From assembly GCA_020747065.1 (NCBI GenBank), contig JAGMVK010000015.1, forward strand, positions 1,116,001 through 1,180,000: DNA of 64,000 bases, given 5' to 3'. The position numbers and the translations under genes were made by a program. This DNA is from Cadophora sp. MPI-SDFR-AT-0126. Its lineage: Eukaryota > Ascomycota > Leotiomycetes > Helotiales > Ploettnerulaceae. This document shows positions 24,201-36,123 of the stretch, piece after piece (position 1 is the stretch's first letter; every line of letters starts with the position of its first letter). The notes beneath the pieces are model-generated. The model was not told the DNA's origin, searched no databases, and was given only the letters and a program-made list of their open reading frames with translations.

Positions 24201-27200
24201 ATACTAAGTAGAAGTTATTTAAGTGCTTTATTAAGATCTCGTTAATAAACCGCTAGAAAGTAATCGATCTGTTCGTTAGTTTAAAAGGTAATACCTTATA
24301 TTTATACGTATTATAACGCGTACGGAACGTAGTATAATCTTCTAAATTAGCTAATATACAGATACAGTAAAAAGCTTGCTAAATATTAAGCTTCGTGAAG
24401 ATCTTAATCTTAGAGATCTGCGCGATTATCTTATTAATTAGAGGAATAAAATACGAGTTTTTTTTTAAAGAAGGTATTAAGCTTCCGATAGTTAACGTAT
24501 AATTGAAGGCTACCGTCGGCTTTTTTAATAAAAAGAATAAATACTGTATATAGCGCGCTAAAAAGCTTAATAAATCCTTTATAAAAGTTATTTATAATAT
24601 ACCGCTTAATCTTCGTAAGCTAATCGTTCGTTATTTGTTTAAAAGGCTTAAAAAAGAAGCTACTTCCGGCGTTTAACTTAATTTAGTAGTTAATACTAAA
24701 TCAGTACTTCGGCAGCTTATCTGAAGCTCTCTTTAAGAAAAAGAACTTAAACTCCTTGTATTAAGGCGAGAGCTTCTCTTGTATTATATTCTTATTTAAT
24801 TAATAAAAAGCTTTCCGGCTCTATTTTAGAAACTAATCGTTATATACGCTAGCTAGCTTTACTTCCGTAGCCTGTTAATTAAGCTTAGTATTAATCTCTT
24901 TTATTAAAGTAACGAAAACCGAACTCTCTTATTAACACGAAGAAAAAGTGTTTTTCTGTTAATTTAGTAAGTAAAAGTAGTTTAAAGCGTACATAGATAT
25001 AAGACTAATATTGATTCTAGTTTCAGAGGCTTTAAATAAGTTAAGAGGCTTAGTAAAATACGCGCTAAAGCTCGTATTCTAAGTAACGCGGTCGCTTAAA
25101 CTCGTATTCGAGAAAGCGCTTTTTATCTTCTAAAAGCACTAACGTAAGTCTTGTATAAAGCTCGAGAGTTGCTTAAAAGAAAGTGTATTAGTACGAGGCT
25201 TGCTCTTCTTTTTTTTCTAGAGTTAAGGGCTAACTTCGGCTAGCTTCTTTTAAGCTATTAGCTGGTCCTAATGTTCGGCATCTAATTAGTAATCGATTTA
25301 CGTAACTGAAAAAAGCTTTAATAATTATATAAGAATACGCTTATTAAAGTATAGTTATACTGGTATATTCTCTAGTTAATAGATCTAGTTCTATTTTTTA
25401 ACGTAATTGAGCTTTAAGTTATAATACTCCAGGAACTTTCATCTGATTAAAACATTAGTATTCTTTAAGTTCGTAATTAAAAAAAGGAAATTAATTCGCC
25501 GGCGGTTAATTATTATAATCAGGAGAATCGCCGACGTAATTAAAGCTTTAAGCTTACTGTTATAACCTGTAGGTACGATAAAAGTAAAAAGTGTTAGGAA
25601 AAAGATATTAAAAAGTTTAAAGAATTAGAAAGCTATTATTATACGAATAGCTTTAAATATATTTACTTTACTATTGATATATATAATTAAGTTAATATAG
25701 TTTCTATTCTTAGCTAACTTAATTCTAATTAAAAATTGCTTTCTTTTAATAAGAAAGTAAAAGTCAAAACCTAAGTCCTTTTATATATTATAACTTATAC
25801 TATAATATAAATCTTTATTATAATTTAGCAGTTTTTTAATAGCTTATTCAAGAAGAGGTCGTTCGTAACGGCTAATATAACAATTTTACGACTTATTTTC
25901 TTCTGCTTACGGGTAACCAAATAATCCGTAACTCAGTAATCGGGGCTCTTGTATTCTAAGTACGTAATACCGGCTAGCGGTATAGTAAGAGTTGCTAAGC
26001 GAAGAGCTAGTAAGGCCTGTTGATTAGGCTTAGGGGCAGGGGAAAGAAAGCGGTAAAGAGAAGGCGAAAAAGTACGGCACTAGTTATCCTACTTTAGGAT
26101 TCCGGAGAATTAATTACGAGTAAGCTTAAACGTAATAATAAAGGCTATTTGTTTGCGATTAGCTAGTCTTTTTTAGCGAAGATATTACGAAACTCTTAGT
26201 TAGCTATTGCAAGGAATTTATTTAAAGTTATATAATCTCTATTTATCTTATACTTCTTAATACGAAAATCACGCTTTAAGTTAACTAAGACTTTCTTATA
26301 AATGTCTTTAAACTAGCGACTATAAGTGATCTTTCCGGTTATAGCGTAGTTAATAAACTTAATACAAAACTTATTATAAGTTATCGAACTTATCGTAAGT
26401 CTATAGTACTTAACTCAGCGGCTTGAATCCAATTGTAATCAAAGAATCGCTAGTCTAACGCCTTAAGTACGTTAGCGGCGCTGTCGAATACGCTAGCGAA
26501 GTCAGGATTTATATACTGAAGGATAATTATCTTAGCTTCTTCGCTGGTACACTTAAAGTAAGCTTTAATTTGCGATTAGCTAGTGCGAAAGTTTCCAGAG
26601 TATTCTTTTAAGAATAGCTTTATCTTTATCTTTTAAGCGTTGTATTTAACGTTCTTTAAGTAATTAGTAAAAAGTAGGCGAGAGTATTTAACTTTATTTA
26701 CTTTAATAAGCGCAACTGAAGGGTTTATCTTAAGAAAGTAGTAGTTAATTAAGAGTTAAAGATCCGCTGTAAAAGCGCGCGTTAAGCGTTCCGGCGAGAG
26801 CGAAGAAGTAAGAGCTATCGATCGTGGATTTGCGGCCTTGTAAGCAGCAAGGGCCTTCGTAATAGCTGCTCGTATTAGCTTATCAATCGCGGCTTATTAA
26901 ACGGGGGTAAAGTCTTTTATAATCGTAATAAGCTCCGGTGTAATATTAAAGTATTGCGGTTCTGCGTCGGAATCGGAGTTCTTTTTAATAGTCTCGACTA
27001 TTAGTCTTAGTATGTCGAAAGAAGAAGAGAGAAAGCCTAAGCGAAAAGGCGCGCTTCGTTCTTTAGAGCTTCTTCGACGAGAAAGAGCGGTAAGTGTTAT
27101 AAGAGTTATTGATCGATTTATTAATCAGATATATGCGGTTTGGCAAACGTGCTAACGAGTGTAAGAAATAACGCGTTATTAAGGGCGACGACACGAAGTT

Positions 27201-27619
27201 CTCTAACTTCTTTCAGAAATACCTTAATCAAAAGTTCGATTAAGAGGTATTTATTAAGTAAGTATAATAACAGGTTACGATATATTATAAGCAGCAATAC
27301 GACGAGGTTAATTAAGTTAATATTACGCTTTGCAGTGGTAAAGGAAAAAGTCTTTTCTTATATTATAACTAACTTAAGATTAATATAATAGCTGGTTACA
27401 AGTAGTGCAGACTTAAATCTATATGTATTTAAGCCTTAAGCTACGCTAAGTATTTAAAAGAAAAGACGAAAAAGAAAGAAGAGCTCTCTGTAAGAGGAAG
27501 CTTAAGTATATATATATAAGAGGTCGTCTCTATTTAGCTTAGCGTAGTTGCTATTCCCTTGTTCCTTGTCCTTCGGCTATTTACTAAGTTACCCTTATTC
27601 ACGTACGATCGTAATATTT
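21212..27619 (-). mobile_element. Gypsy-2: Ty3/Gypsy retrotransposon in reverse orientation
   Basis: LTRs of about 239 bp lie at 21212-21450 and 27381-27619. They share long blocks such as GCTATTCCCTTGTTCCTT, and the ends match. The internal edge at 21451-21466 is CCTCCCCTTTTT, a polypurine tract on the minus strand, so 27.6 kb is the 5' side. The coding part is read on the minus strand. It is inserted in the RNase H region of Gypsy-1. No clean target duplication could be found. Confidence 0.85.
21451..27380 (-). pseudogene. Gypsy-2 gag-pol
   Basis: RIP-ruined polyprotein on the minus strand. Reverse transcriptase is plain at 24.5-24.2 kb: LINKIIAQISKIKIFTKLNI, then LEDYTTFRTRYNTYKYKVLP, then RFINEI. 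This is the chromovirus-type order LDIRQAF...FRTRYGxYKYKVLPFGL. Upstream (towards 27 kb) is gag-like Lys/Glu/Ser-rich sequence. Downstream (towards 21.5 kb) should be RNase H and integrase, not read in detail. An 82-residue plus-strand frame at 27140-27388 is its mirror, not a gene. Confidence 0.8.
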
Positions 27620-29268
27620 ATAAGGGTTTAAAAAAGTCTATTCTGATATATCTTAATAACTACTAATAGAATTATCTAATAACTAAAAATCTTAAATTAA
27701 TAGTCTTATCGATTATAATCGTTCTTCTCTAAAGTATTTATATTCGTTTATTTATAAATTAATTTTAGTTACTTTTATATGGTGTTTTTTAAATTTTAAA
27801 TCTAAGAGAATTGCCTAATTAGAACTATCTTATATATATTATATTTAAAGTAATATATATATAAATATTTTAGATTTAAAATTTTATTTAATTTAATTAA
27901 GGATTCATTGAGTTATAAAAGTGCAAAAACCGCTGTTTTTGCCTTAAAAAGTGATCGGAATAAGGGGGTGGGGACTTATACTTAAGAAGTGGACTCGCTA
28001 TTATTAATTTCCTTTAAAGCTTTTTTGAGATTATCGCTAGCATTATGTTTTTTATTATTTGCAAAGTGCTTAATTAAAACTAATTAAAAGTCCTTCGCTA
28101 AAGGTTAATTAGTAATGCGTTAAAGACTTAATTATATAACTTATATTTTAAAAAGTAACGACCTAAGTAGCGATTATTCTATTGCTTTACTTAAGCTTAA
28201 AAAACTTCTTTTATAAAGTAAAGGATAGCTGGAGAATTGTCGCAAAAACACTAGTTTTTATACCTTTGGTGGTATTAATTAAAAGCTTTTAGGGGGACTT
28301 TTAAGTCTTAGTATTAAGGGCTTTGTTATCGTAGGTAAGGCGACGCTTTTATTAATCAAAAGTAGCTTATGCGATATTTAGACTTTTCTCGCTTAGTTAG
28401 CCTTAGTTAAATAAATTCGTAGTATCTATAAGTTTCTTAAGAGAGGGTTTTAAGTTATCTAGAACCTCGCCGGCTATTAGCTTGCGAATTATCGGAAAAA
28501 AAGAAATTCTAATTTACTTTTATATAACCCTTTGCTTTTTTAATGCAATTCGTATACTTTTTAATAATCGACTTAAGTAAGGTAAAGTACTGAAGATTAT
28601 AGAACTAGGCAACTTCACCGGCGTAGCGTAAGCAAACCTTCTTGCGAATAATACTAAAGATAACTTTAGCGTAACCTAAGGACTTGGTTTAAGTATTCTT
28701 AATATCTTTAAATACGGCTTGCTAGTATTTATTCGTATTTTCGCTAGCGTTCTTATTACTCGTATTATCCTTACTCTTTTTAGAATTATTATTAATCTTT
28801 AGATTAAGCTTAGCTTTAATCTTACTTATTTTTCTTGGAATTTCGGAAAGCACGATTAAATTAGCGGCGTTTAAATAGCGAATCGTTAGCGAGGCCGCGG
28901 GAGAAGCTAAAGCTACTTAAAGCTTTAAATAAACCAAAGTCTCCAAGGCCTTTTCACTTGTTAGTAAAGGATTCTAAAAAAATCATCGGTTAGGCGCTAA
29001 CTAAGGGCACGAGATGTAGAAATCGAAATAACTTATCTACTATTGTGTTATTATTAGTTAGTTACAAAAGATTAAAGAGATAAAAGAAGAAAGTTATATA
29101 CTAGTGAGGGTAGAACCTAATTACTAGCGCCTTATTAGTTATATTACTTACTTCTAGATTTACTTTTGAATTAAATATTAAAATTTTGGCTCGTTAGCAA
29201 GTAGCTAAAGTAATATTAGCGAGCGTTAATTTTATATCTTTACTTCTAGAATAAAAGTAAATCAAGAG
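27620..29268. repeat. RIP-degraded sequence between Gypsy-2 and the hAT
   Basis: Expected to hold the integrase part of Gypsy-1, but no integrase motif was found. 27620-27980 is extremely AT-rich and ends in a copy of the 24-bp motif also seen at 14178. On the minus strand 28900-28000 gives a Lys-rich reading with few recognisable features, perhaps another element. The last 50 bp (to 29260) connect across the hAT to the Gypsy-1 purine tract. Confidence 0.45.
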
Positions 29269-29783
29269 TAGTGTGTTAAATAATTTGATTTGATAGATTA
29301 ATCTATCTTAATTAATTAATATTTGATTCGATTCAATTATAATTAATTAATTTGATTAATATGCTGACTAATACAGACTTGGGTAGGTTCGCTTAATTAA
29401 GGTTAAGGTTTGTGAGATCTATACCCGTTTCAGCTATCGCTTATCCCTTTTAAGTATAGATCCCGCCTCTTTGCTTATCAAGCGAGCTAGCGATAAGAAA
29501 CCTCGTAGAATCTTCACGATACCTTTGATTTATTATTAATTAATAAGTCTTATAAATTGAATATTAGTAATTAACGAAAATATAATTCTAGTACTGTCGA
29601 GTATAGGGATTAATAATTTATAATAGGAAAGCTTTAGAATGCTTTAGAAATACTTTATTTTCTATAAAAGCAATCAAATCTCTCTTTAAAATCGATTTTT
29701 TATTATTAAATAAATACTTTAATATATCAACAACAGCTTATACTCTTATAAAAACCTTTATTACGTACACTTATATTGAATAT

Positions 29784-30064
29784 TGTGGTAGGGATAGCCC
29801 CTGATTTTCTTTTATTACATAACTGCGCCGGTCCTTCGTATATATAAGAAGCCAATACTTAATAATAAAATATCAGGAATATAATACCAGATATATTCTA
29901 TTTATTAGAACTTTTTTCCTTCTCTCTTTTACTAATTTATACTCTTCAGATATATAATATATTTGGATTTAATTAATCTATTATTTTATAAAGTTAGAGA
30001 AACCTTTAGTAGCTCGCTATATACTACTCTCTTATTATATGGATTGAGGTTCGTCCCTCTCACA
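29784..30064 (+). repeat. Solo LTR inside the hAT element
   Basis: 281 bp beginning TGTGGTAGGGATAGCCCC and ending CCCTCTCACA. Its partner at 56333-56613 has exactly the same length and most of the same sequence (for example TTATTTTATAAAG and a CGTCCCTC end). No internal retrotransposon region adjoins either copy. It sits between the hAT left end and the transposase start, so it arrived after the hAT. Confidence 0.8.
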
Positions 30065-30078
30065 ATATATATTCTATT

Positions 30079-32976
30079 ATGTCTTAATCAACCTCTATCG
30101 CTTTGAATATTAAGCAAAAGTCGGTCGAATTCGAATTAGATCGTCTTGAATTGCAATCGCCTCTTTTCAAGTTTAAATACTTATCAAAGGCTCTCGATAA
30201 AGCTAATTAAAATTCGGAAAAGCCTGAAAATCACCGGACTTTACTATTCTGTGTTTAGTCCGTGGTTGCAAGTAAGTTTATTTAATTCTATTAATAAAGA
30301 CTTATATTAACTTTAAATTAGTAAAAAGTGGCTTAATCAAAAAGTCTATTACCAAACGAGTAATTACTTTACTCACTTTCGAAAGTCTTATAAGTTGATA
30401 AATATAGAGGCTATTAAAAATAATATTGATCCAAGTAAGTTGATTTATTAAATTAGTTTTTATAATAGCTTTTATTAATATTATTTTAGAGACACTTATA
30501 CCTAATTCAACTTAATACACAAGTTAACTAAGCTTACGAGAGTCTTTTAATAATCAATAAAACAACGAATCTCAACAACAAGAAGAAGAAGAAAAAGAAG
30601 CTAGTTTTATAATATCTTATTTTAAGAGATTATTATTAAATTTTATTGTTTCTAATAATATTTCTTTTAGAGCTATTATAAGTATTAGCTTTCGAAAACT
30701 AATGGTATATCTTCATAAGTAAGTACTCTTTAATACTTACAAGTACTTAGACTTATAATTAACTAATTATTAAAGGGAGGTACCACCTTTGTACTCTCAA
30801 GTTTTAACTGATAAGTTGACTTTGCAATATAACGATAATAAGTCTTTATTTAAAGGCTTATTATTAGAGCAAATTAAAACTCAAGGAGGGTTTTCTTTAA
30901 CTCTTGATGCTTAGACAGCTATAAATCAAGATGCTTATCTTGGAATTACTATATAAGTTATATTTTATTAGTTTATTTATTTATTAAATAAATAACTAAC
31001 TAACTAATTTAATAGTTATTGGATCGACGCGAACTTTAATATGATTTCGCGGCTTTTAGCTATAAGGGATTTAGCCGATAAACACTCAGGTGTTTATATG
31101 AATTCGGTATTAATTCAAGCTCTTCAAAGCTTTAATATTGAATATAATATTATCAGGTAAGTAATCTAATAAATTATCTTACTATAATAAAAGCTAACTT
31201 TATAATAGTATTACAAGAGATAACGCTTCTTCAAACGATACACTAGTTACTGCTTTTACAAAGCATTACTCTTAAAAAGCTATAAAATTTCAAGGCGATA
31301 CACCTTATATAGCTCACGTACTAAATGTAGTTGTTCAAGATATCTTAAAAGGTATTATTAAGAACGATTATAATAGCTCTTATTCTAGAGATATATACGA
31401 AGAAGAGAGAGAAGACAATAACGAAGAAAATCAAGAAATAGGTAAGTTTATTAATATTTAAATATTTATTTTACTAATTTTAATTAGACTTCTTTATTTG
31501 GAAAATAGTTCGAAAGATTATAATTGGTATTAAATATAACCAAGAAAACAAGCGATTATTACAGGCTCAAATTAAAGCCTTTAAAATAGAAAAGGCTCGA
31601 TTTCCTTAACTTAGTAAGTTTTTTTTTATTAAAAAAGAATTCTTTTATTATTAATAATTAACTAATAATTATTAGATTAATAAATGCGCTGGTCTTCAAC
31701 GTATTATATATTGAAAATTTCTTACACCTTTAGAAGCCTATAAAAGCTGTTATTAATAGCTCTAATTCTAAGGCTTTTAAAGATAAGAATAAACTATTTG
31801 TACAATTCTTATATTTTGCAAGCCTTACTCTTCTAAAGGCAGAGTGGGAGTAAGTTTATATACATAAGTTAAAGGCTCTAGAGCCTTTCATACCTTTACA
31901 AATCAATGCTTCTAGAGCATTCGATATTCACGTGACTCTTGGATCATATGAAATCTAACACTATTACTTGGCGAAATAGAAATTAAGTGGTTAGAAAACG
32001 TATTAGCTATCTTAGTTATATTTGTTAAAGTAACTACGAAACTACAAGTCGAAAAATATCCGACTATATATTATATTATGCCTGAGGTATATATAATATA
32101 TAGTAAGTTAGATACTTACAAGCAACAATATTAAGTAAGTACTTATTATTTTAAATTCTATTATTATTTTTATAATAAAACTAACTTTAAATTAGGACAA
32201 AATCTTTATTAATGCCATTAATAGCGGTATCGCTAAGCTTCGGAAATATTATCTAAAATCAGGGGTTCTAGATAATAAGAGTAAAAGCTTTTATTTATCT
32301 ATGATCTTTAATCCTAGAATTAAAGAAGAAGGCTTAAAAGCTATGGGTATTTCAAGCGGGTTTATATCAGATATTATAGCTCGCTTAAGGACCGATTTCG
32401 ATAGGTAAGTTTTATTATTATTTATCTATTATTAATATAAGTACTAATTATTTACATAGTTATAAATTAGACTATTTAAGAGAAAATCCCATAATCGACG
32501 ACGACGGAGATTTAAATATATACGACGCCGACGACGACGACGAATTAGGAATATTTGTCGAAAACGACGAAGAATTTGAAACCGACGAATTAACTGCTTA
32601 TTTAGAAGAAAAAAGAAGTCCTAAACATGTAAGTTTATCTACTTATTAATATTTAAAAAAGAATTAAACTAACTTATTAATAGACTAAAGCGTTAGACTA
32701 CTGGCGACTTAATAAAGAGAAGTATAAAATATTATCTCGAATAGCTAGGAAATATCTTCAAATTCCCGCTAGCTCAGTCGCTACCGAAAGGTTTTTCTCT
32801 TAAGGAGCTTTAATTATTTCTAAATTAAGAAATAGGCTTTCTAAAGAGACTTTTGAAAAGATAATTTGCTTAAAAAGTTGGGGAATTCTCGAAGACAAAG
32901 AAGAAAAAGAATATAAGGATTTAATTAAGAGTTATACTCTTGAAGATAATCCTTTTTATATACAAGAAAAGGTTTA
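30079..32976 (+). pseudogene. hAT transposase
   Basis: Starts at an ATG 14 bases after the solo LTR. Several short introns are still visible as GTAAGT...TAG or AAG (for example from about 31442 and about 32402). The C-terminal dimerisation domain is unmistakable at 32690-32960: DYWRLNKEKYKILSRIARKY, then IPASSVATERFFS, then LRNRLSKETFEKIICLKSW. An acidic DDDGDLNIYDADDDDE-like stretch precedes it. RIP-type stops interrupt the frame (FFS is followed by TAA). Enzymes of this family cut and paste DNA with an RNase H-like fold; the catalytic residues were not all located. Confidence 0.85.
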
Positions 32977-33166
32977 ATATGTATATTAGTTCAAATAAAA
33001 TCACATGTTCTTGAATAATTAATTAATACTCATGAATAATTTGAATATTAATCAAATCAAGTCCAAAAGCCATTAATTTATCTTAATCAATTATAATTGA
33101 TTAAATTGATTATTAATTAATTAATTTGAATAATTCTTTGACACACTGATCAAGAGGGGAGATATT

Positions 33167-33350
33167 ATAATAATCCGTACTCCTAGCGCTGGCTACGTAA
33201 TTAGCTAGGCATATGAGGCCAGCTAAGGGGAAGAGAACCCTTTCCTCCTAAGCAATTAGTTTTTATACGAATTTAGGATTATTAGTTATTCCTTAGTAAC
33301 TCTCCAGCTATTCTATGCCTTAGTTACCTCAGTGTCCTTGTGATCATTAC
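33167..33350 (+). repeat. Gypsy-1 right LTR
   Basis: 184 bp (ATAATAATCCGTACTCC ... GTGATCATTAC). It aligns with the left LTR but lacks its central block of about 105 bp. It is followed by the AACAT target duplication. Confidence 0.8.
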
Positions 33351-33560
33351 AACATCCTTGTTGGATTCGATGTCATCGCCTTCCAAATATACCGTAATAT
33401 CTTTCGTAGAGTTAGTCTTATTAAGTGCGTTGTTTAACAGCGCCGTGGTTCGAATTTGAAAAGTAAAAGGTTGCTCGTTGGCGAGTACTAGCATATCGAG
33501 CGGGGGTCCAGCTATCTCTTCCGCTATTGGTGCCCCCAGACCATCTTACATCTCAGTGAC
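33351..33560 (-). pseudogene. 5' part of the split GPI-anchored-type gene
   Basis: On the minus strand 33540-33356 gives an uninterrupted frame: APIAEEIAGPPLDMLVLANE, then FTFQIRTTALLNN, then DITVYLEGDDIESNKD, ending exactly at the Gypsy-1 target duplication. The right continuation is the frame at 15187-14782. No RIP damage is seen in this stretch. Farther 5' on the minus strand, overlapping frames at 33607-33887 may be earlier exons, but their order could not be resolved and no signal peptide was found. Confidence 0.65.
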
Positions 33561-34711
33561 CTAGCAGCTGGGAGAGGGCTTTTGACCTCCTTATCACACG
33601 AACTAGCTATTGTGGCTTTACAGTACAAGAAAACATTTGTGGCAAAAGACCCGAACCCGCTAGTTCTCTAGAACTCCTAACTCCACCATCCGCACCAGGG
33701 GGATTTTGAAAGCCAGCCTCAAGGGCTTGCAATTCTGGATGTCTACATACTCGGCCTTGTAAACTCTCCTTTGTGTCAGCCGTATTGACGTCGATGTTCC
33801 TGCTGTGTTCAAGAAAAACCAAACATCCATGCAGTTGATAAAAGCTCTCCGGCTTGACCCGAATAATTCCATGATATTAAAACTCACTCCGAAGACTTGA
33901 TCTCCCTCCTATGCTCCTCTACGTTTTCTAGAACCCGAAGTCGTTAAACTGCTGATCGTAGTGTTATCTAACTTCTTTCGAACCTAGGGCTTTCGGAAGT
34001 AATAACCTCCTTTTGTTTTCGTTCCAGTATACAACCTCAACAGTTGTAGGTCAAATCAACTTCTAATAATCCGTTTTTAATTAGTGTTATTAAAATTAAT
34101 GATTTAACTCAATTCGATAATCTTATCTTATAATTGAATAAACCAAAGGGATAATTACACAGCCTAGAGTTCAAAAGGTTACTACTTATAAGTGCCGGCG
34201 GTATTTAATTATAGCGTTACCACCAACGCTTGCGTAAGTTTCAAGTCTCTCAAGAACCTTTCCAAAAAAAAAATTCATTTGGACCTCTACAAGCGAGAAA
34301 ACCTAGAGTAAAATCTTCTCGTGCCTTCTTGTACTTTGATTTAGAATATTGGCCAAGCTCTTACACGCACGCTGATCTGCTACTTCCAAAGTTCTTCGGA
34401 ACCTATCACCTCCCTTTTAGAAGATGTGTCCCTCTTTAATATCTTTTTTTATTTTAACTTCCCTTAACTATCGACTTTTTAACTTGCATAATGCGGGAAA
34501 GATGTTACTGCGATAGTCTATATAAAATCTTGAGGGGGTTGCGGAGTGTTTTGAAGGTGAGTTTCGGGGGACTTGGTTATTATTAGTTATTCTAAAACAA
34601 TAGGGGAGCGACTGATGGATTTAACTCTGGACTGTGTCTTCTAAATATCGATATGGTAAAAGAGCGATCACTCTCATATCGCTAACTAACTAAAACCCCA
34701 AAAATAAACAC
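33561..34711. other. Possible 5' exons and intergenic DNA
   Basis: Two overlapping minus-strand frames at 33607-33887 look partly coding and may belong to the split GPI gene. A 69-residue plus-strand frame at 34230-34439 has no motif. 34040-34190 is AT-rich. Nothing else is supported. Confidence 0.35.
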
Positions 34712-35790
34712 TTAAAAAGAGCTGATAGCTCTGAACCTGTTTTCTATTGCTCTCTTACTGGCACCGATTTGTGGTATAATACTCTTAAATGTATATAGTA
34801 GTCCTGGATATAAGTAGAACTTAATTAAAATATTTGCTTTAGTAATCCTCTGTGTATATTACATATTTTTATTACAAAAAATATCCAGTTTACTAACTTT
34901 AATATATATTAATAGTAAATCGGCGAGATTTGGAGCACAAGTAGGGGCGCAGTATATAAGAATATCCGTCTTACTTGCCTTATCACCTAATATAGCTATC
35001 TAAGTAGTGATATTATCTTCTATTAACTAGATTACTATTAGTTTAATAGTGGGATTTAGTGTTAAATTGCGATTATTAAGCAACAGATAGATTAGAATCT
35101 GCTTCACTAGTGGGAGTAAGAATTTGTTATCGCGGGCTATTAGCGTAATATTAGTAATAAGACTACTACCAAAAGATTCTCTAATAATACTAATATAATT
35201 AAGATTGATATCTAGAGCATTTGCTTGGGATTAGAGCTATAGCAGAGAAGCGTAAGAGTCTTCGACTAATATAAGGCTAGGATATTTAGGGGTAAGATAA
35301 TAGTTAACTGAGTACATTAGTACACTAATTGTAAAAACTTGTATCGCGATAACTTTGAAGAAAGTTTTAATACTACTAAGAATTAAGCCTTTAGAATAAA
35401 AGTGTAATAAGACAAAAGTTTTACTTATGCTACTGCCTATCTTATTAAAGCTAATAATCTTAATCTTGTAGCTATTTACTGTATTAATTTAAAACTCCTG
35501 TTGTTTTATATTAGGAGAATTAGGGAGTATAATTAATAATGCTCCGAACTTAGTATTAAAGTCTCGATAGCGAGTAGCGATATCGTGCAAGGCAGGTGGA
35601 GGGCTATTTAGTGGTAGTGTAGAGAGCACCTCCAAGAATTCGGGATCGAACTTGAGACTTATAGTAACGGTCTGAATAACAAACGCAGAAGTGGAGGTGA
35701 AAGTAGAACTGCAAGTGGAAGTAGACAGCTGTGGGTAGGTAGCTAGGTAGTTAAGCCGGGGAAGAATATACCGTGGAGCAAAACATAAGT
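34712..35790 (-). pseudogene. Alpha/beta-hydrolase (lipase/esterase, HSL-like), RIP-mutated
   Basis: Read on the minus strand. The N-terminal part has normal composition (SLKFDPEFLEVLSTLPLN, then HDIATRYRDFNTKFGALL). The centre is strongly RIP-mutated but keeps order: LLHFYSKG replaces the oxyanion-hole HGGG, VNYYLTPKYPSLILVEDSYA replaces DYRLAPEYP, and RESFGSS replaces the nucleophile elbow GxSxGG. The end has APTCAPNLADLLLIYIKVSK, LDIF (acid residue) and YPGLLYTF, where the catalytic His has become Tyr. The stop TAA is at 34712-34714. All changes are C-to-T or G-to-A. The family cleaves small esters or lactones; the substrate is unknown. The true start is uncertain because upstream residues to 35857 are low-complexity. 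Gypsy-3 lies 53 bp farther on. Confidence 0.8.
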
Positions 35791-35910
35791 ACCTGATAAG
35801 ATGGATGTTCGGACAACAATAACAAGGTTGGAACTCGCTAAGGGCGCTCGCTTGCAAGGGCGGGGAGAGTGCGAAGGAAGCATGCCGCCCCGCCCCAGGT
35901 TTGCTGTCTT

Positions 35911-36123
35911 TGTAACGTTGAAGTGACGGAAGTGCTGGAAATAGGGGTACTCAGGTTTAGTCGGAATATTACCGGACGGAAGCTGGACCAGATTCGTGTA
36001 TATATAGGACCGCTCCCCCTGTAAGGGCTCCTTACCTTCTTATTTCCTTTGTACTAGACTTATAATATTACTATTTACTTACCCTCTTACTCCTATACTT
36101 GATACTGCACTTAGTAATATTAT
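35911..36123 (+). repeat. Gypsy-3 left LTR
   Basis: 213 bp; contains the TATATATAGGACCGCTCCCCCTG promoter-like region and CTTACCTTCTTATTTCC. It is less mutated than the right copy: GGACGGAAGCTGGACC here is AAATAAAAGCCGGACC there. Confidence 0.85.

Larger units (their letters stand above)
29269..33148 (+). mobile_element. hAT-family DNA transposon
   Basis: A 3,880-bp element with short terminal inverted repeats TAGTGTGTTAAA / TTTGACACACTG (one end carries C-to-T changes) and a perfect 8-bp target duplication ATCAAGAG at 29261-29268 and 33149-33156. Both are diagnostic of hAT elements. AT-rich subterminal repeats (TTAATTAATTAATTTGA) lie inside both ends. It is inserted immediately before the Gypsy-1 purine tract and 3' LTR. 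Confidence 0.9.
15260..33350 (+). mobile_element. Gypsy-1: Ty3/Gypsy retrotransposon hosting nested insertions
   Basis: Bounded by related LTRs (15260-15548 and 33167-33350, GTAAT...ATTAC ends) and a 5-bp target duplication AACAT at 15255-15259 and 33351-33355. A purine tract (AAGAGGGGAGATATT) directly precedes the right LTR once the hAT is removed, setting the plus orientation. Own sequence remains at 15549-17957, 20638-21211, parts of 27620-29268, and 33157-33166. The rest is inserted MULE, Gypsy-2 and hAT. Integrase was not found. RIP has destroyed all frames. Confidence 0.85.

Noticed and set aside
27140..27388. 82-residue plus-strand frame
   Set aside because: Opposite strand of the Gypsy-2 5' region and running into its LTR; no independent motif.
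15260..33350. Gypsy-1 integrase in 27.6-29.2 kb
   Set aside because: Translated on both strands without finding HHCC or DDE integrase motifs, so this stretch was left unclassified.
14729..33560. Split gene as a copper-binding, LPMO-like (X325/BIM1) protein
   Set aside because: One reading frame gave a short PCGPP-like stretch, but it falls in the probable intron and the remaining sequence lacks the family's His and Cys pattern.
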